64,000 nt of DNA from NCBI GenBank assembly GCA_040289475.1, contig PSLF01000004.1, forward strand, positions 90,920 to 154,919, in the 5' to 3' direction. The position numbers were made by a program, and so were the translations under genes. Shown here in pieces: positions 53,069 through 61,996 of the stretch (positions are counted from its first letter, which is position 1; each line of letters opens with the position of its first letter). Source of the stretch: Acidimicrobiia bacterium (GTDB lineage Bacteria > Actinomycetota > Acidimicrobiia > ATN3 > PSLF01). Below the pieces are notes generated by a model. The model was given only the letters and a program-made list of their open reading frames with translations, was not told the DNA's origin and did not search any database.

Positions 53069-53758
53069 TCACTGTTCACTCTCGAACGGCCGATTTCCAT
53101 AAGTGTCTACGTGAGTTACCGCCGTAACGGGTTTCCTCGTGGTTGGACCATAGCGTCCTTTTGGCCAGCCCATAGGAATCAGACATATCGGCTCCACAGA
53201 CAACGGTAGGCGCAGCAGCCGCTTGATGGCCCACTTGTTCCACAGTGGCAACGTCACGACGCCCGCACCCAGACCCACAGCTCGGGCGCCAAGCAATAAG
53301 TTCTGCACCGCTGGGTAGATAGATCCGTAGTAGGTCGAGTACGCCACAGATGGCTGGGGAAGAATGAAAGGAAGCCGCCACCCCCTGAGGCAAGCCACAA
53401 CTACAACGGGCACCTCCTCAAAGTGATCGATCTGGTACTGGACTGCTTTCATAATTTTGATAGTCCGCTCATCGCGGCGGACACGCCGCCCCACCGATCC
53501 GTAGACGCGCCATGCTTTTCCGTACAGATCTTGGAGAGCCCGTTTTTTCTTATGATCCTTGACCAAAACGAACTCCCAATTCTGGGCATTTGACCCAGTG
53601 GGCGCTTTGGTAGCCAGCTCGATCAAGCGTAGCAATATCCGATCGTCGACAGGGTCCGGCAACAAGCGTCGGATTGATCGCTGGGTCTCTATGACCTGAA
53701 CAAAAGGCCGAGATAGTCCCTCGACAGCTAACTCGTAAGTTTTTGATCCCTCTGACAT
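53069..53758 (-). CDS. Nitroreductase family protein
   Basis: A 229-aa FMN-dependent oxidoreductase. The N-terminal QRSIRRLLPDPVDD and APTGSNAQNWEFVLV bind FMN, and LLLGARAVGLGAGVVTLP with PMGWPKGRYGPTTRKP closes the site. Physiological substrates of the family vary widely. ATG 53758, with TGAGGA six bases upstream, is preferred over an ATG two codons earlier. Confidence 0.88.
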   Translation of the reverse strand: MSEGSKTYELAVEGLSRPFVQVIETQRSIRRLLPDPVDDRILLRLIELATKAPTGSNAQNWEFVLVKDHKKKRALQDLYGKAWRVYGSVGRRVRRDERTIKIMKAVQYQIDHFEEVPVVVVACLRGWRLPFILPQPSVAYSTYYGSIYPAVQNLLLGARAVGLGAGVVTLPLWNKWAIKRLLRLPLSVEPICLIPMGWPKGRYGPTTRKPVTAVTHVDTYGNRPFESEQ

Positions 53759-53900
53759 CCTCATTCCTCATTGACAGACACAAAGGCAGATTTCTGGACA
53801 TGAAACAGTAAAAAGCGTTTGGAAACCGGGCCTTTTGTAGACCCTTCCAAAATTTGCATTATCCGAGAGCAAATTCCTAAGTTCCGAGATAGGCCAGTGC

Positions 53901-55052
53901 TCAGTAGGACTTGGGAAGACCAAGCGAGTGCTGGGCCACGAAGTTGAGGATCATTTCCCGGCTGACGGGCGCTGTTCTCATCAATCTCGCCATAGGCCAC
54001 AAGTCACCGACTCCATACTCTACGGTCAACCCGTTACCGCCGAGAACTTGCATAGCTTGATCAATACAACCGATAGCCGCCTCAGCAGCAGAAAACTTGG
54101 CCATATTCGCTGCTTCACCTGCAGGAAGCCCTCTGTCGAATAGCCACGCCGCCTTGCGGGTCATTAGCGCCGCTAACTCTAGTTGAATCTTTTTCTCGGC
54201 GAGCGGGTGAGCTAGGCCCTGATGCGCGCCGATGGGAACACCCCACACCGCCCTCTCTCTTGCGTAGCGACACGCACGCTCGAGCGCATAGCGCCCAAGT
54301 CCTATAGCCATCGCAGCAGAGGTAATCCTCTCCGGGTTCAGCCCATGAAAGACAGCCTTCAGCCCTTGATTTTCATGGCCAATTAGGCGCTCGGAACCGA
54401 CGACTACATCGTCGAAGTGGAGTAGCCACTGCTTCTCGGGCGCGGGGATCACCGTCTCGATGAGGCTTTTCTCCAAACCCTCGGCGTCTGCGTCGACAAC
54501 CATCAGCGACAATGCAGCCCTTCCTTGATCGTCGGTTCCCGTCCTAGTCACTACCAAAATCCACTCAGCTTCATCAGCGCCAGAGATGAAGGTTTTCGTT
54601 CCCCGTATTACATAGCAATCTCCATCTCGTCTGGCGGTCGTGGCAATCTTGTGAGAGTTAGATCCCGCGTCCGGTTCTGTAATCGCAAAAGCCATGACGG
54701 CTTCGCCTGAAGCGAGCTTAGGAAGGAAGAAACTTTTCTGATCTTCGGTACCGAAAGCAGAGATAACAGTAGCTCCGATTGCTTGGGAGACAACTAGCAA
54801 CAAGAGGGGTACTCCTGCCGCCGCTGTTTCCTCGCACAAAATGCACAGCTCGGTAATTCCGCCACCAGCCCCTCCGTAAGCCTCATCCACGTTGAGGCCA
54901 ATGAACCCCCGATCACCGAGCATCCGCCAAAGTTCGGTCGACTTCTCTCCCTTGGCGACACGCTCTTGAAACCATGCCCGGCCATAATCCTTGCAGATCC
55001 GAGCGATGGCCTCCCGAATCAAACTGTGTTCTTCTGGCTCCTGAAAGTCCGT
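53901..55052 (-). CDS. Acyl-CoA dehydrogenase, probable ACG start
   Basis: A 383-aa flavoprotein. Family segments: FITEPDAGSNSHKIATTA (written with the FAD-domain start AFAITEP), IRGTKTFISGADEAEWILVV, AERAVWGVPIGAHQGLAHPL-like region near the C-terminal domain (RERAVWGVPIGAHQGLAHP), and GNGLTVEYGVGDLWP. The conventional start, TTG 55022, would cut into the first helix. Translation from ACG 55052 gives MDFQEPEEHSLIREAIARI, the usual N-terminus, and a total length normal for the family. GGGAGG lies five bases before the ACG. The frame is closed upstream by TAG with no ATG, GTG or TTG between. Confidence 0.86.
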   Translation of the reverse strand, partial: TDFQEPEEHSLIREAIARICKDYGRAWFQERVAKGEKSTELWRMLGDRGFIGLNVDEAYGGAGGGITELCILCEETAAAGVPLLLLVVSQAIGATVISAFGTEDQKSFFLPKLASGEAVMAFAITEPDAGSNSHKIATTARRDGDCYVIRGTKTFISGADEAEWILVVTRTGTDDQGRAALSLMVVDADAEGLEKSLIETVIPAPEKQWLLHFDDVVVGSERLIGHENQGLKAVFHGLNPERITSAAMAIGLGRYALERACRYARERAVWGVPIGAHQGLAHPLAEKKIQLELAALMTRKAAWLFDRGLPAGEAANMAKFSAAEAAIGCIDQAMQVLGGNGLTVEYGVGDLWPMARLMRTAPVSREMILNFVAQHSLGLPKSY

Positions 55053-55063
55053 GTCAACCTCCC
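55050..55063 (-). promoter_or_regulatory. Shine-Dalgarno sequence and ACG initiation codon
   Basis: On the minus strand GGGAGG (55063-55058) is followed by TTGAC and then ACG (55052-55050), the first codon of the family-typical N-terminus. ACG initiation is rare in bacteria; this placement is an inference from ribosome-site spacing and homology. Confidence 0.5.
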
Positions 55064-55112
55064 AAGTCGTGACCGGTTCGTCAAAGATGAGGCTCGCTAT
55101 ATCCTAGGGCAC

Positions 55113-56399
55113 CTAAGTGGTAGCTTTACCAAACTGGCTTGCTGCTTCGATACCGGACCTAATTGCACCCTCGATACTCGGAGAACTAGTCCAGTCCCCG
55201 GCGAAGACCACTGGGGGCGCCTGTTTCCAAGAAGCCAGGTTTTTTAAATGCCCGAGGCCGAACACGGGCATCGCCTCGGGCCATCTAACGACTTCCACCG
55301 AATAGCAGCAATCGATGCCAAAGAGCTCGGGGTCAATAGCAGCACCTCGCTCCCACAAAAGTTTTTCTACCTTCTCATCTGGCTCGTCGAGTAGATCCGC
55401 GGCTAACCGCCCTACGGCACTGACCACTGCTGCCGAGTGGCCCCGGGGTACCGGACCGAACAGCCATTCTCCGCCACTTCGAGACACCGAGACTTGCTCG
55501 TCGGCGAGGCCCGCCGGGTAAACATCCGCTCTACGTGCGGATCCGATCCTTACGCCATACACGCGAACGCACGGCGCGTACCTGACGCTGTAGGCCCACG
55601 GCGGTAGTTCGATTCCGTCAAGAATCTCTTTCACTCGTGTTATTGGAGCGGCCACAACACATCCGTCAAAGCACATCGCAGTTCCAGAATCGAACACTAA
55701 TTCGACCCCACTTCGCTCTCGGGCTACTATCCGTCGCACAGGCTTCGCAACCTCTACTTCTAAGTGAGTTGCCACCCTCTTCCAGAGAGAGTCCATTCCA
55801 TGAGCGAGTGAGTAGAACCTACCCGAGAAATAATCCCTGGCAAGGACCCGAACCGCAGCTGCAGACAGCTGTGAGAGAGTAAAACAGGCCGTGGCCGCCA
55901 TCGGCTCAAAGATCGCAGACACAGCATATTCACCGATGCACTCGACTATGTGGCTCTCTGCACGTACTTCGTCTAAGTGTAGGTTTCCTGCTCCGGGATA
56001 GAGGTGCTCTCGCACCCTCAGTCCGGCTAACCAGGCAGCGAGTCTTATTCGCTCCCGCAACGGCAACTTATGGCCCGAAGTACCCGATTGAAACGCAAAT
56101 CCTCCGGCTATCTTGAGGAGAGTACCGCTCCGAGAGATATGAACATGATTTCTCACATCCACAGGAGTCAGCTCGTCAGCTATTCCTACAGAGGAACAAA
56201 AACCCAGGGTTTCTCGGTGAGTATTGGATATCCAGCCCGCACCCGAGTCGAAGTGATGGCCTGGGCCTAAGTGGATGGTCTTTGTCCTGCCCCCAACCGT
56301 GTCGTCTGACTCAAAGACAACAGGGTGGTGACCCGAGAGCTTTAAAAGATACGCGGCCGTCAGCCCTGCGGGCCCGGCACCTACGACTCCTACGTTCAT
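55113..56399 (-). CDS. FAD-dependent amine oxidase / protoporphyrinogen oxidase-like protein
   Basis: A 428-aa flavoprotein with the N-terminal motif GVVGAGPAGLTAAYLLKLSG, FESDDTVGGRTKT, and the C-terminal FAD segment VFAGDWTSSPSIEGAIRSGI. The sequence resembles PpoX/amine oxidase-fold proteins of unknown substrate; no heme-biosynthesis gene is nearby. GCGGAGAGGA precedes ATG 56399. It is the second such oxidase in the window and not closely related to that at 39295-40662. Confidence 0.85.
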   Translation of the reverse strand: MNVGVVGAGPAGLTAAYLLKLSGHHPVVFESDDTVGGRTKTIHLGPGHHFDSGAGWISNTHRETLGFCSSVGIADELTPVDVRNHVHISRSGTLLKIAGGFAFQSGTSGHKLPLRERIRLAAWLAGLRVREHLYPGAGNLHLDEVRAESHIVECIGEYAVSAIFEPMAATACFTLSQLSAAAVRVLARDYFSGRFYSLAHGMDSLWKRVATHLEVEVAKPVRRIVARERSGVELVFDSGTAMCFDGCVVAAPITRVKEILDGIELPPWAYSVRYAPCVRVYGVRIGSARRADVYPAGLADEQVSVSRSGGEWLFGPVPRGHSAAVVSAVGRLAADLLDEPDEKVEKLLWERGAAIDPELFGIDCCYSVEVVRWPEAMPVFGLGHLKNLASWKQAPPVVFAGDWTSSPSIEGAIRSGIEAASQFGKATT

Positions 56400-56523
56400 T
56401 CCTCTCCGCTATCCGGCCCCACTCGGCGAGCATGATCCAGCCTTTAGCTGGAACAATCGCAGGTGCTGTTATAACTCCAGCTTCCGAATCTCCTATCGAC
56501 ATACACGGGTTCACAATGAAGTC

Positions 56524-57933
56524 TCAGCTCCCGAGATTCGAGACCTCAGGAAAATCCCATGGCCAGGCCTCTTCGAAGGCAGCGGCGAAACGCAAGATCA
56601 GATCTTCCCGAAACCTTGGCGCGATCACCTGAAGCCCGACCGGAAGCCCCATGGACGTCTTTCCACACGGAACAGAAGCTGCGGGATGTCCTGTGTAGTT
56701 GAACGGGTATGTTCTGATAAAACCAGTGGGACCCACTGGCTGGCCTGCTATCTGGATCGGGTGCGGCCCCTCCGCAGAAAAAGGCGGCGTGGCCGTGACG
56801 ACACAGAAGAGCAACTTGTCTTCATCGAGAAGCTCGTCAAGCTCTTTTACAAATGCGTAGCGCTTAGCTAGAGCCAACTGATAGGTTTGCGTGGCAACCG
56901 CCCTCCCGACCTGTAGCGACATCAAAAACATCGGGTCGTACAGATCCGCCTTTTCGTCTATTGACTTTCCCTGATTGAAAGCACTGTCAGCGGTGGACAA
57001 CGAGAGAGCATAGTTCGCCGGATCCTCAGAAAACACGCGGTCAATCTCTTGGAGTTTCACACCGATCTGATCCAGTCTGTCGAGGGCAGCTCTTACGACC
57101 GTCTCTACTTCAGGCTCTATCGGCCCCCATCCCAAATTCAGACATACATATCCAAATGCTCCTTTATAAGGCTCATCGAGCGCTTTTCTGTACGAGCCTA
57201 AAGGTGGTGGTATAGCAAAGGGATCGCCAGGGGCTGGGCCAGCGGTGACGTCTAGTAGGAGCGCTGCATCTTTTACATGCTTTGTGAGTGGACCGTGGCA
57301 AGCCAGGAATTGCCAACCGTCAGCGATGTTGTGACCTACCCGTCCCAAGTTTGGCTTAATACCAAAGAGACCAGAAAAGGCAGCGGGAATCCGTATAGAT
57401 CCGAGCCCATCCGAGGCCGTAGCAATTGGCACCATCCTGGCAGCAACGGCCACAGCCGAGCCCCCAGACGAACCCCCAGGTGTGAGCTGTGGATTCCACG
57501 GGTTGCGAGCCGGCCCAAAAGCTGGAGGGCTTGTGTATCCGCTCCAGCCAAACTCGGGCGTGTTCGTTTTGCCAACGACAATGGCTCCTGCCTTTTTTAG
57601 TAGGGCCACCTCCCAGTCATCCTCTTTTTGAGGGGGGTCTTCTAGATGCAGCTTGCTACCGAAGCTAGTTCTAAATCCGGCAGCATGTTGAAGATCCTTT
57701 ACGCCCAATGGAAGTCCAGCGAGGGGACCCGGGTCCTCTCCAGCTACAATACGAGCTTCGAGAGCACGGGCATTCTCCATCGCCAACTCACCATTTACTT
57801 GTACGAAAGCATTGAGTTCCGGGCCCAGAGTTTCGATCCGCCGCAGTGCCTCGTCGACTAAATCGACTGGAGACAGCTCCTTGCTGCGAACTCTGGCGGC
57901 TACTTCTTCAATAGGCTCGGTGCTGAATGCCAT
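56524..57933 (-). CDS. Amidase (amidase-signature family)
   Basis: A 469-aa hydrolase with the Ser-cisSer-Lys triad: catalytic Lys in LPLGVKDLQHAAG, the cis-Ser in LTPGGSSGGSAVAVAARMV, and the nucleophilic Ser in ASDGLGSIRIPAAFSGLFG. GatB and GatC are absent, and the sequence has insertions unlike GatA, so a free amidase acting on small amides is likelier. The ribosome site GGAGG lies 10 bases before ATG 57933. The gene follows the GMC oxidoreductase on the minus strand. Confidence 0.92.
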   Translation of the reverse strand: MAFSTEPIEEVAARVRSKELSPVDLVDEALRRIETLGPELNAFVQVNGELAMENARALEARIVAGEDPGPLAGLPLGVKDLQHAAGFRTSFGSKLHLEDPPQKEDDWEVALLKKAGAIVVGKTNTPEFGWSGYTSPPAFGPARNPWNPQLTPGGSSGGSAVAVAARMVPIATASDGLGSIRIPAAFSGLFGIKPNLGRVGHNIADGWQFLACHGPLTKHVKDAALLLDVTAGPAPGDPFAIPPPLGSYRKALDEPYKGAFGYVCLNLGWGPIEPEVETVVRAALDRLDQIGVKLQEIDRVFSEDPANYALSLSTADSAFNQGKSIDEKADLYDPMFLMSLQVGRAVATQTYQLALAKRYAFVKELDELLDEDKLLFCVVTATPPFSAEGPHPIQIAGQPVGPTGFIRTYPFNYTGHPAASVPCGKTSMGLPVGLQVIAPRFREDLILRFAAAFEEAWPWDFPEVSNLGS

Positions 57934-58000
57934 TTTTGGTTTCCTCCTCTTCGCCCTCTCCCTTTACTCACACCCGCTTTCGCTCCGATGATGATACGGG

Positions 58001-59509
58001 TCACGCTTGCCCTAGGGCTGAAGCGATCCGCTCGGAGGCCAGCCACGCCATAGCGACAATCGTGTGCTGGGGGTTCACGCCCATATTGGTGGGAAGAACG
58101 CTAGCATCTGCGACGTACAGCCTCTCTATCTCCCAGGTCTCGAAAGCAGGATTTACAGCGGAGTACTTGGGTGAAGCACCCATCCTGCACGAACTCATGT
58201 AGTGGGTCATGACGAGACTCATCCTCCTGGCATCGAGGGCCTCGGGGGTTATGCAGCTAAGCTCGTCCGGTGAGGTGATCCTTTCCGGGAGACCCCAAAC
58301 TCCGGGCATGACATACTCCGCCCCCTCCTCTAGCATCATGAGGGCAGCGGTCTTGATGCCGTTGGCGTAGATCTCAAGGTCTTGCGGCGAGATCGAGTAC
58401 TGTATAGGACTGCGCAAACCGTTGGCAGGGACGATCCTTCCCTCGGCGTGCGAGCGCACTAAAACCGCCCACAAGGCAGCATGCTCCAAGTTCGCGATCT
58501 CTTGAACCAAAGCCCGCCCTATCCCGGGTATCCTCACCGCCAAGAGCTCTGGGGGAAGAGCTAAGGTCTCAAGCTTGAAGCGAGCAGATCTGGGAGGTAC
58601 AGCCTGAAAACCTTGGGTAGCTCCTTCCCACATCCTAATCTTTTGCTGATAGAATCCCAAGACTCCAACGCCAGGATGGCCTTGGAAATGTCGACCTATC
58701 TCGGGCATTCGAAGCCCGCTGCGCATGAGGATGAGCGGCGTCTGGACTGCAGAAGCGGCCACAACGACCCCCTTGCGCGCTAAGATTCTGAATTGATCTC
58801 CCTTTCCATGGTCATACACGCTGGACGGCACAGTGTGTCCCTCGACCCCTACTGCACGGCCTCGATCTAATACCACCCGCTCGACCCGGTGCCGTGGAAA
58901 CACCTCTGCACCCGCCTGCTGTGCCTGTGGGACGTAAGTCACGGCCATGCTCTGTTTTCTGCGTCCTTGGCATCCTTGAAGACATAGCCCTGACGCCTCG
59001 CAATCCTTGACGTTGCGGACAGTAGGTTCTGGCCTAAGTCCGACCTTTGAACAAGCAGATTTCATTAGACGATCAGATTCGGAGTACGCCGACTCGGGAG
59101 TGGGAGCTATCGAGAGATCTTTCTCAATTGCCTCGAACGCTCGGTCTAGCCGATCCTGGCGGAGTGTGTCAGCAAGGCCAAACTCTCGTCGCCAGTGATC
59201 TAGAACATCCTCGGGAGTCCGCCAGCAAATCGCAGAGTTGATAACCGTTGTTCCCCCCACACATCGACCTTGCAAAACCGGGATAATAGCCCTTCCCTCT
59301 GCGTAGGTTGCGCCGAAATCCCGGAATGTCCGCTTCATAGCCCGCCAGAGGTTTGAGTCGAAATCGTCGTCTTCTACCCATGACCCCTCTTCTACGAGTG
59401 CGACCTCAAAGCCAGCAATCGCCAGGTTCCTAGCGCAGGTCGCCCCTCCTGCTCCTGATCCGACTACGACAATGTCGGCCGCATGAGACGCGCTTGTGGC
59501 CGAACTCAC
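58001..59509 (-). CDS. GMC-family oxidoreductase (large subunit)
   Basis: A 502-aa FAD-dependent alcohol/sugar-type dehydrogenase. VVVGSGAGGATCARNLA binds FAD, GRCVGGTTVINSAICWR is the family motif, and the C-terminal MGVNPQHTIVAMAWLASERI carries the catalytic His region. HYMSSCRMG precedes it. I choose GTG 59509, with GGAGG seven bases before; it overlaps the stop of the preceding small-subunit gene by GTGA. Together they resemble membrane-associated GMC dehydrogenase pairs such as gluconate 2-dehydrogenase, though no cytochrome subunit is present here. Confidence 0.9.
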   Translation of the reverse strand: MSSATSASHAADIVVVGSGAGGATCARNLAIAGFEVALVEEGSWVEDDDFDSNLWRAMKRTFRDFGATYAEGRAIIPVLQGRCVGGTTVINSAICWRTPEDVLDHWRREFGLADTLRQDRLDRAFEAIEKDLSIAPTPESAYSESDRLMKSACSKVGLRPEPTVRNVKDCEASGLCLQGCQGRRKQSMAVTYVPQAQQAGAEVFPRHRVERVVLDRGRAVGVEGHTVPSSVYDHGKGDQFRILARKGVVVAASAVQTPLILMRSGLRMPEIGRHFQGHPGVGVLGFYQQKIRMWEGATQGFQAVPPRSARFKLETLALPPELLAVRIPGIGRALVQEIANLEHAALWAVLVRSHAEGRIVPANGLRSPIQYSISPQDLEIYANGIKTAALMMLEEGAEYVMPGVWGLPERITSPDELSCITPEALDARRMSLVMTHYMSSCRMGASPKYSAVNPAFETWEIERLYVADASVLPTNMGVNPQHTIVAMAWLASERIASALGQA

Positions 59510-60120
59510 CTGGCAACCTCCTCTGAGCCACTCGAGTACCCACCTAAGTGAATTGGCGAAACATTTCGGTTTTTCACATAACCTATTCGTTGTCTTACCT
59601 CGGGGAAGCCCAAGAACCCCAGCGAAGCAACTGCCTTGAGCATGAGAGCAATGTAACGGAGATAGTAAACGCGAGAGTTGTAGAAGCGCAGTAGAAGGCG
59701 TTCTCGCATCTCGACGGGAAGTCGTGGGAAAGACCATCCTGTAGTCAATACTGCGCTAACATCGAGAAGCCAAAACAACGCTCTTAGGCCATAGCGAAGC
59801 CTCGGTGGATATGCGGCGAGCACGTCGAGAAGGAATGCGCGCATATCGACGTCGGCCGCACCGATCCCTAGAGGAGATCCCTCGAAACTAGGGAAAATAG
59901 CTTCGAAAGCGGCCAAGGCGACTCGTTCTTCGTGAGGAAGCAAAAGAGAAGACATCGACCGCTCCAGGTCAATCTCGGTCGCATCCGGTAGCGGAGACAC
60001 TGTCGAATCTGGCTGTAAGCGTACAAAAACCAATCCCCGCGACACGAATTTCGCAGCTCGCGGGAGTGAGTCGAAGGTTTGGAGGTCAAATGCGCATAAC
60101 AGATCTCGAAGTGTGGACAT
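59506..60120 (-). CDS. Gluconate 2-dehydrogenase subunit 3-like protein
   Basis: A protein of about 204 aa upstream of the GMC gene, overlapping it by 4 bp. The section LLPHEERVALAAFEAIFPSF followed by MRAFLLDVLAAYPPRLRYG is like the small (gamma/subunit-3) partners of GMC dehydrogenases, which help maturation or export. No twin-arginine signal is apparent. ATG 60120 overlaps the divergent dehydratase gene's start by 31 bp; a later start (60033 TTG or 59955 ATG) would remove the overlap. Assignment rests mainly on the gene context. Confidence 0.7.
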   Translation of the reverse strand: MSTLRDLLCAFDLQTFDSLPRAAKFVSRGLVFVRLQPDSTVSPLPDATEIDLERSMSSLLLPHEERVALAAFEAIFPSFEGSPLGIGAADVDMRAFLLDVLAAYPPRLRYGLRALFWLLDVSAVLTTGWSFPRLPVEMRERLLLRFYNSRVYYLRYIALMLKAVASLGFLGFPEVRQRIGYVKNRNVSPIHLGGYSSGSEEVAR

Positions 60121-61229
60121 GTCGTTTTCCGCTTCCCGCTCCATTTTCCCCGTCATGGACTCCGGGTCTAACCTCCCGGGACAATGGAGTGGCGATTTTC
60201 GTAGTCAAGACAGACGAGGGCATTGACGGCGTAGCTGCCTCGCTAAGCGTGGGAAGGGAGTGGGCAGGTCTCGCATATCTCTTCAAGGCCTACCTTTTGG
60301 GACGTGATCCGCTAAAGATCGAAGATCTCGTAGGGATATTGCGCAACTCGACCCGTGTGCTGGGTTTCAGAGCAGGCTTTTTGGATGTCGCCCTCTGGGA
60401 CATCCTCGGCAAAAAAGCAGGACTGCCGCTTTACAAGATTTTTGGTGGAGCAAAAGATGAACTCGAAGCCTATGCATCTTTCGGGGAACTTCGTGAGCCG
60501 GCCCAGTGGAAAGAGGCTATCGCGGCAGCGAAGGAGGCGGGTTTTCGCGCCGTCAAAATTCGGATAAGACACGAGACGATCGCCGAAGACGTGGCATGCG
60601 TCGAAGCCGCTCGAGAGGCAGCAGGCTCTCGAATGAAACTGATGGTCGATGCCAACCAAGGATGGCGTATTGACGGCTTTGCTCCGTCTCCCCGATGGGA
60701 TCTAGCGCGCGCCAAAAAGACTGTACGAGCCCTAGAGGATCTAAACATCCATTGGCTGGAGGAGCCTCTCGACCAGTACGACCTGAACGGCTATCGAGCG
60801 CTGAGACAGGCATCGTCAGTGCCGATCGCTGGAGGCGAGATGCTCTCTGATCTCGGCCCCTTCGAGATGATGCTAGATGGAGGAGCTTATGATTACGTCC
60901 AGCCGGATACGACGTTTTGCGGGGGCATCTCGATAGCCCGAAAAGTTTCCGCGCTTGCAGAGGCCAAAGGCGTGGGTTACGCACCGCACACCTGGACCAA
61001 CGGAATAGGCCTCGCGGCTAACATGCATGTATTAGCCGCAGCTCCCACCGGTTCGCTCCTGGAGTTTCCTTGGAACCCTCCAGGGTGGATACCCTCCTCC
61101 CGTGACGCAATGTTGAAACAACCCTTTGAGATACGGTCAGACGGCAAGGTCTCTCTACCGAAAGCCCCGGGATTGGGAGTCGACCTCGATTTCGAGGCGA
61201 TCCAGGCACACGGTGAGAGGCTCGCATGA
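60090..61229 (+). CDS. Enolase-superfamily dehydratase/racemase (mandelate racemase/muconate lactonizing type)
   Basis: A 379-aa TIM-barrel enzyme. The KxR/KxK-like catalytic motif is FRAVKIRIRHE, the metal ligands are in MVDANQGW, HWLEEPLDQYD and IAGGEML, and the general-base His lies in YAPHTWTNGIG. The mandelate racemase subgroup acts on sugar acids or 2-hydroxyacids; the substrate is open. GGAGG lies four bases before ATG 60090. Its stop overlaps the following SDR start by ATGA, implying co-translation and a common pathway. Confidence 0.9.
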   Translation: MRITDLEVWTCRFPLPAPFSPSWTPGLTSRDNGVAIFVVKTDEGIDGVAASLSVGREWAGLAYLFKAYLLGRDPLKIEDLVGILRNSTRVLGFRAGFLDVALWDILGKKAGLPLYKIFGGAKDELEAYASFGELREPAQWKEAIAAAKEAGFRAVKIRIRHETIAEDVACVEAAREAAGSRMKLMVDANQGWRIDGFAPSPRWDLARAKKTVRALEDLNIHWLEEPLDQYDLNGYRALRQASSVPIAGGEMLSDLGPFEMMLDGGAYDYVQPDTTFCGGISIARKVSALAEAKGVGYAPHTWTNGIGLAANMHVLAAAPTGSLLEFPWNPPGWIPSSRDAMLKQPFEIRSDGKVSLPKAPGLGVDLDFEAIQAHGERLA

Positions 61230-61996
61230 CACCCGCACCTAAGCGAGCTTCCGCAATCGTAACGGGCGCTGCTCGCGGCATAGGATTTGCTATCGCCCAG
61301 CAGCTCGTTCGCAACAGCATCGCAGTAGCAATCTTTGACCGGGATGGAAACGGAGCTCGCATGGCCGCCAAACAGCTTGGGTCTAGAGACGTTCCGACTC
61401 TTTCCGTAGAGATCGACCTGACCGACACCCACTCAATTCCTGCAGCGGTCGACCATGTCCGGGAGGCCTGGGGATCCATAGAGGTGCTCGTCAACAACGC
61501 AGGTTGGGACGAAATAAGACCATTTTTGCAGACCACTCCAGAATTCTGGGACCGCGTGTTGAAGATCAACTTGGTTGCCGTCATGGGAATGTGCAAAGCT
61601 GTGGCTCCTCTGATGATCGAGCACGGCTATGGGCGAATCGTCAACATCGCCTCCGATGCAGCCCGTGTCGGATCTACAGGTGAAGTTCCGTATTCTGGGG
61701 CAAAAGCGGGAGTCGTTGGTTTCTCCAAGGCGCTCGCCAGGGAGCTAGCTCGCCACGGCATAACTGTGAACGTCGTATGTCCGGGACCTTGCGAGACCCC
61801 ACTCCTCGACGAAATGACGGCCAAGAGTGACCAGGCATCCAATGTACTTCGGGCAATTTCCAAGTCGATCCCAATGGGACGGTTGGCTAGACCAGAAGAC
61901 GTCGCTTACGCGGTAGGATTTTTTGCATCAGAAGAGGCGGGATACATAACTGGGCAGGTTCTATCGGTAAGTGGCGGACTTACGATGGCCGGATAA
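61226..61996 (+). CDS. Short-chain dehydrogenase/reductase (SDR)
   Basis: A 256-aa classical SDR. TGAARGIGFAIAQQLV binds NAD(P), NNAGWDEIRPF, the catalytic Ser in VNIASDAARVGS, and YSGAKAGVVGFSKAL hold the rest of the active site. Near GCxxTxLLDE the C-terminal lid is typical of 3-oxoacyl-ACP or hydroxyacyl-CoA dehydrogenases. Its start overlaps the dehydratase gene by 4 bp, suggesting oxidation of a sugar-acid or hydroxyacid product in the same route. Confidence 0.93.
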   Translation: MTPAPKRASAIVTGAARGIGFAIAQQLVRNSIAVAIFDRDGNGARMAAKQLGSRDVPTLSVEIDLTDTHSIPAAVDHVREAWGSIEVLVNNAGWDEIRPFLQTTPEFWDRVLKINLVAVMGMCKAVAPLMIEHGYGRIVNIASDAARVGSTGEVPYSGAKAGVVGFSKALARELARHGITVNVVCPGPCETPLLDEMTAKSDQASNVLRAISKSIPMGRLARPEDVAYAVGFFASEEAGYITGQVLSVSGGLTMAG

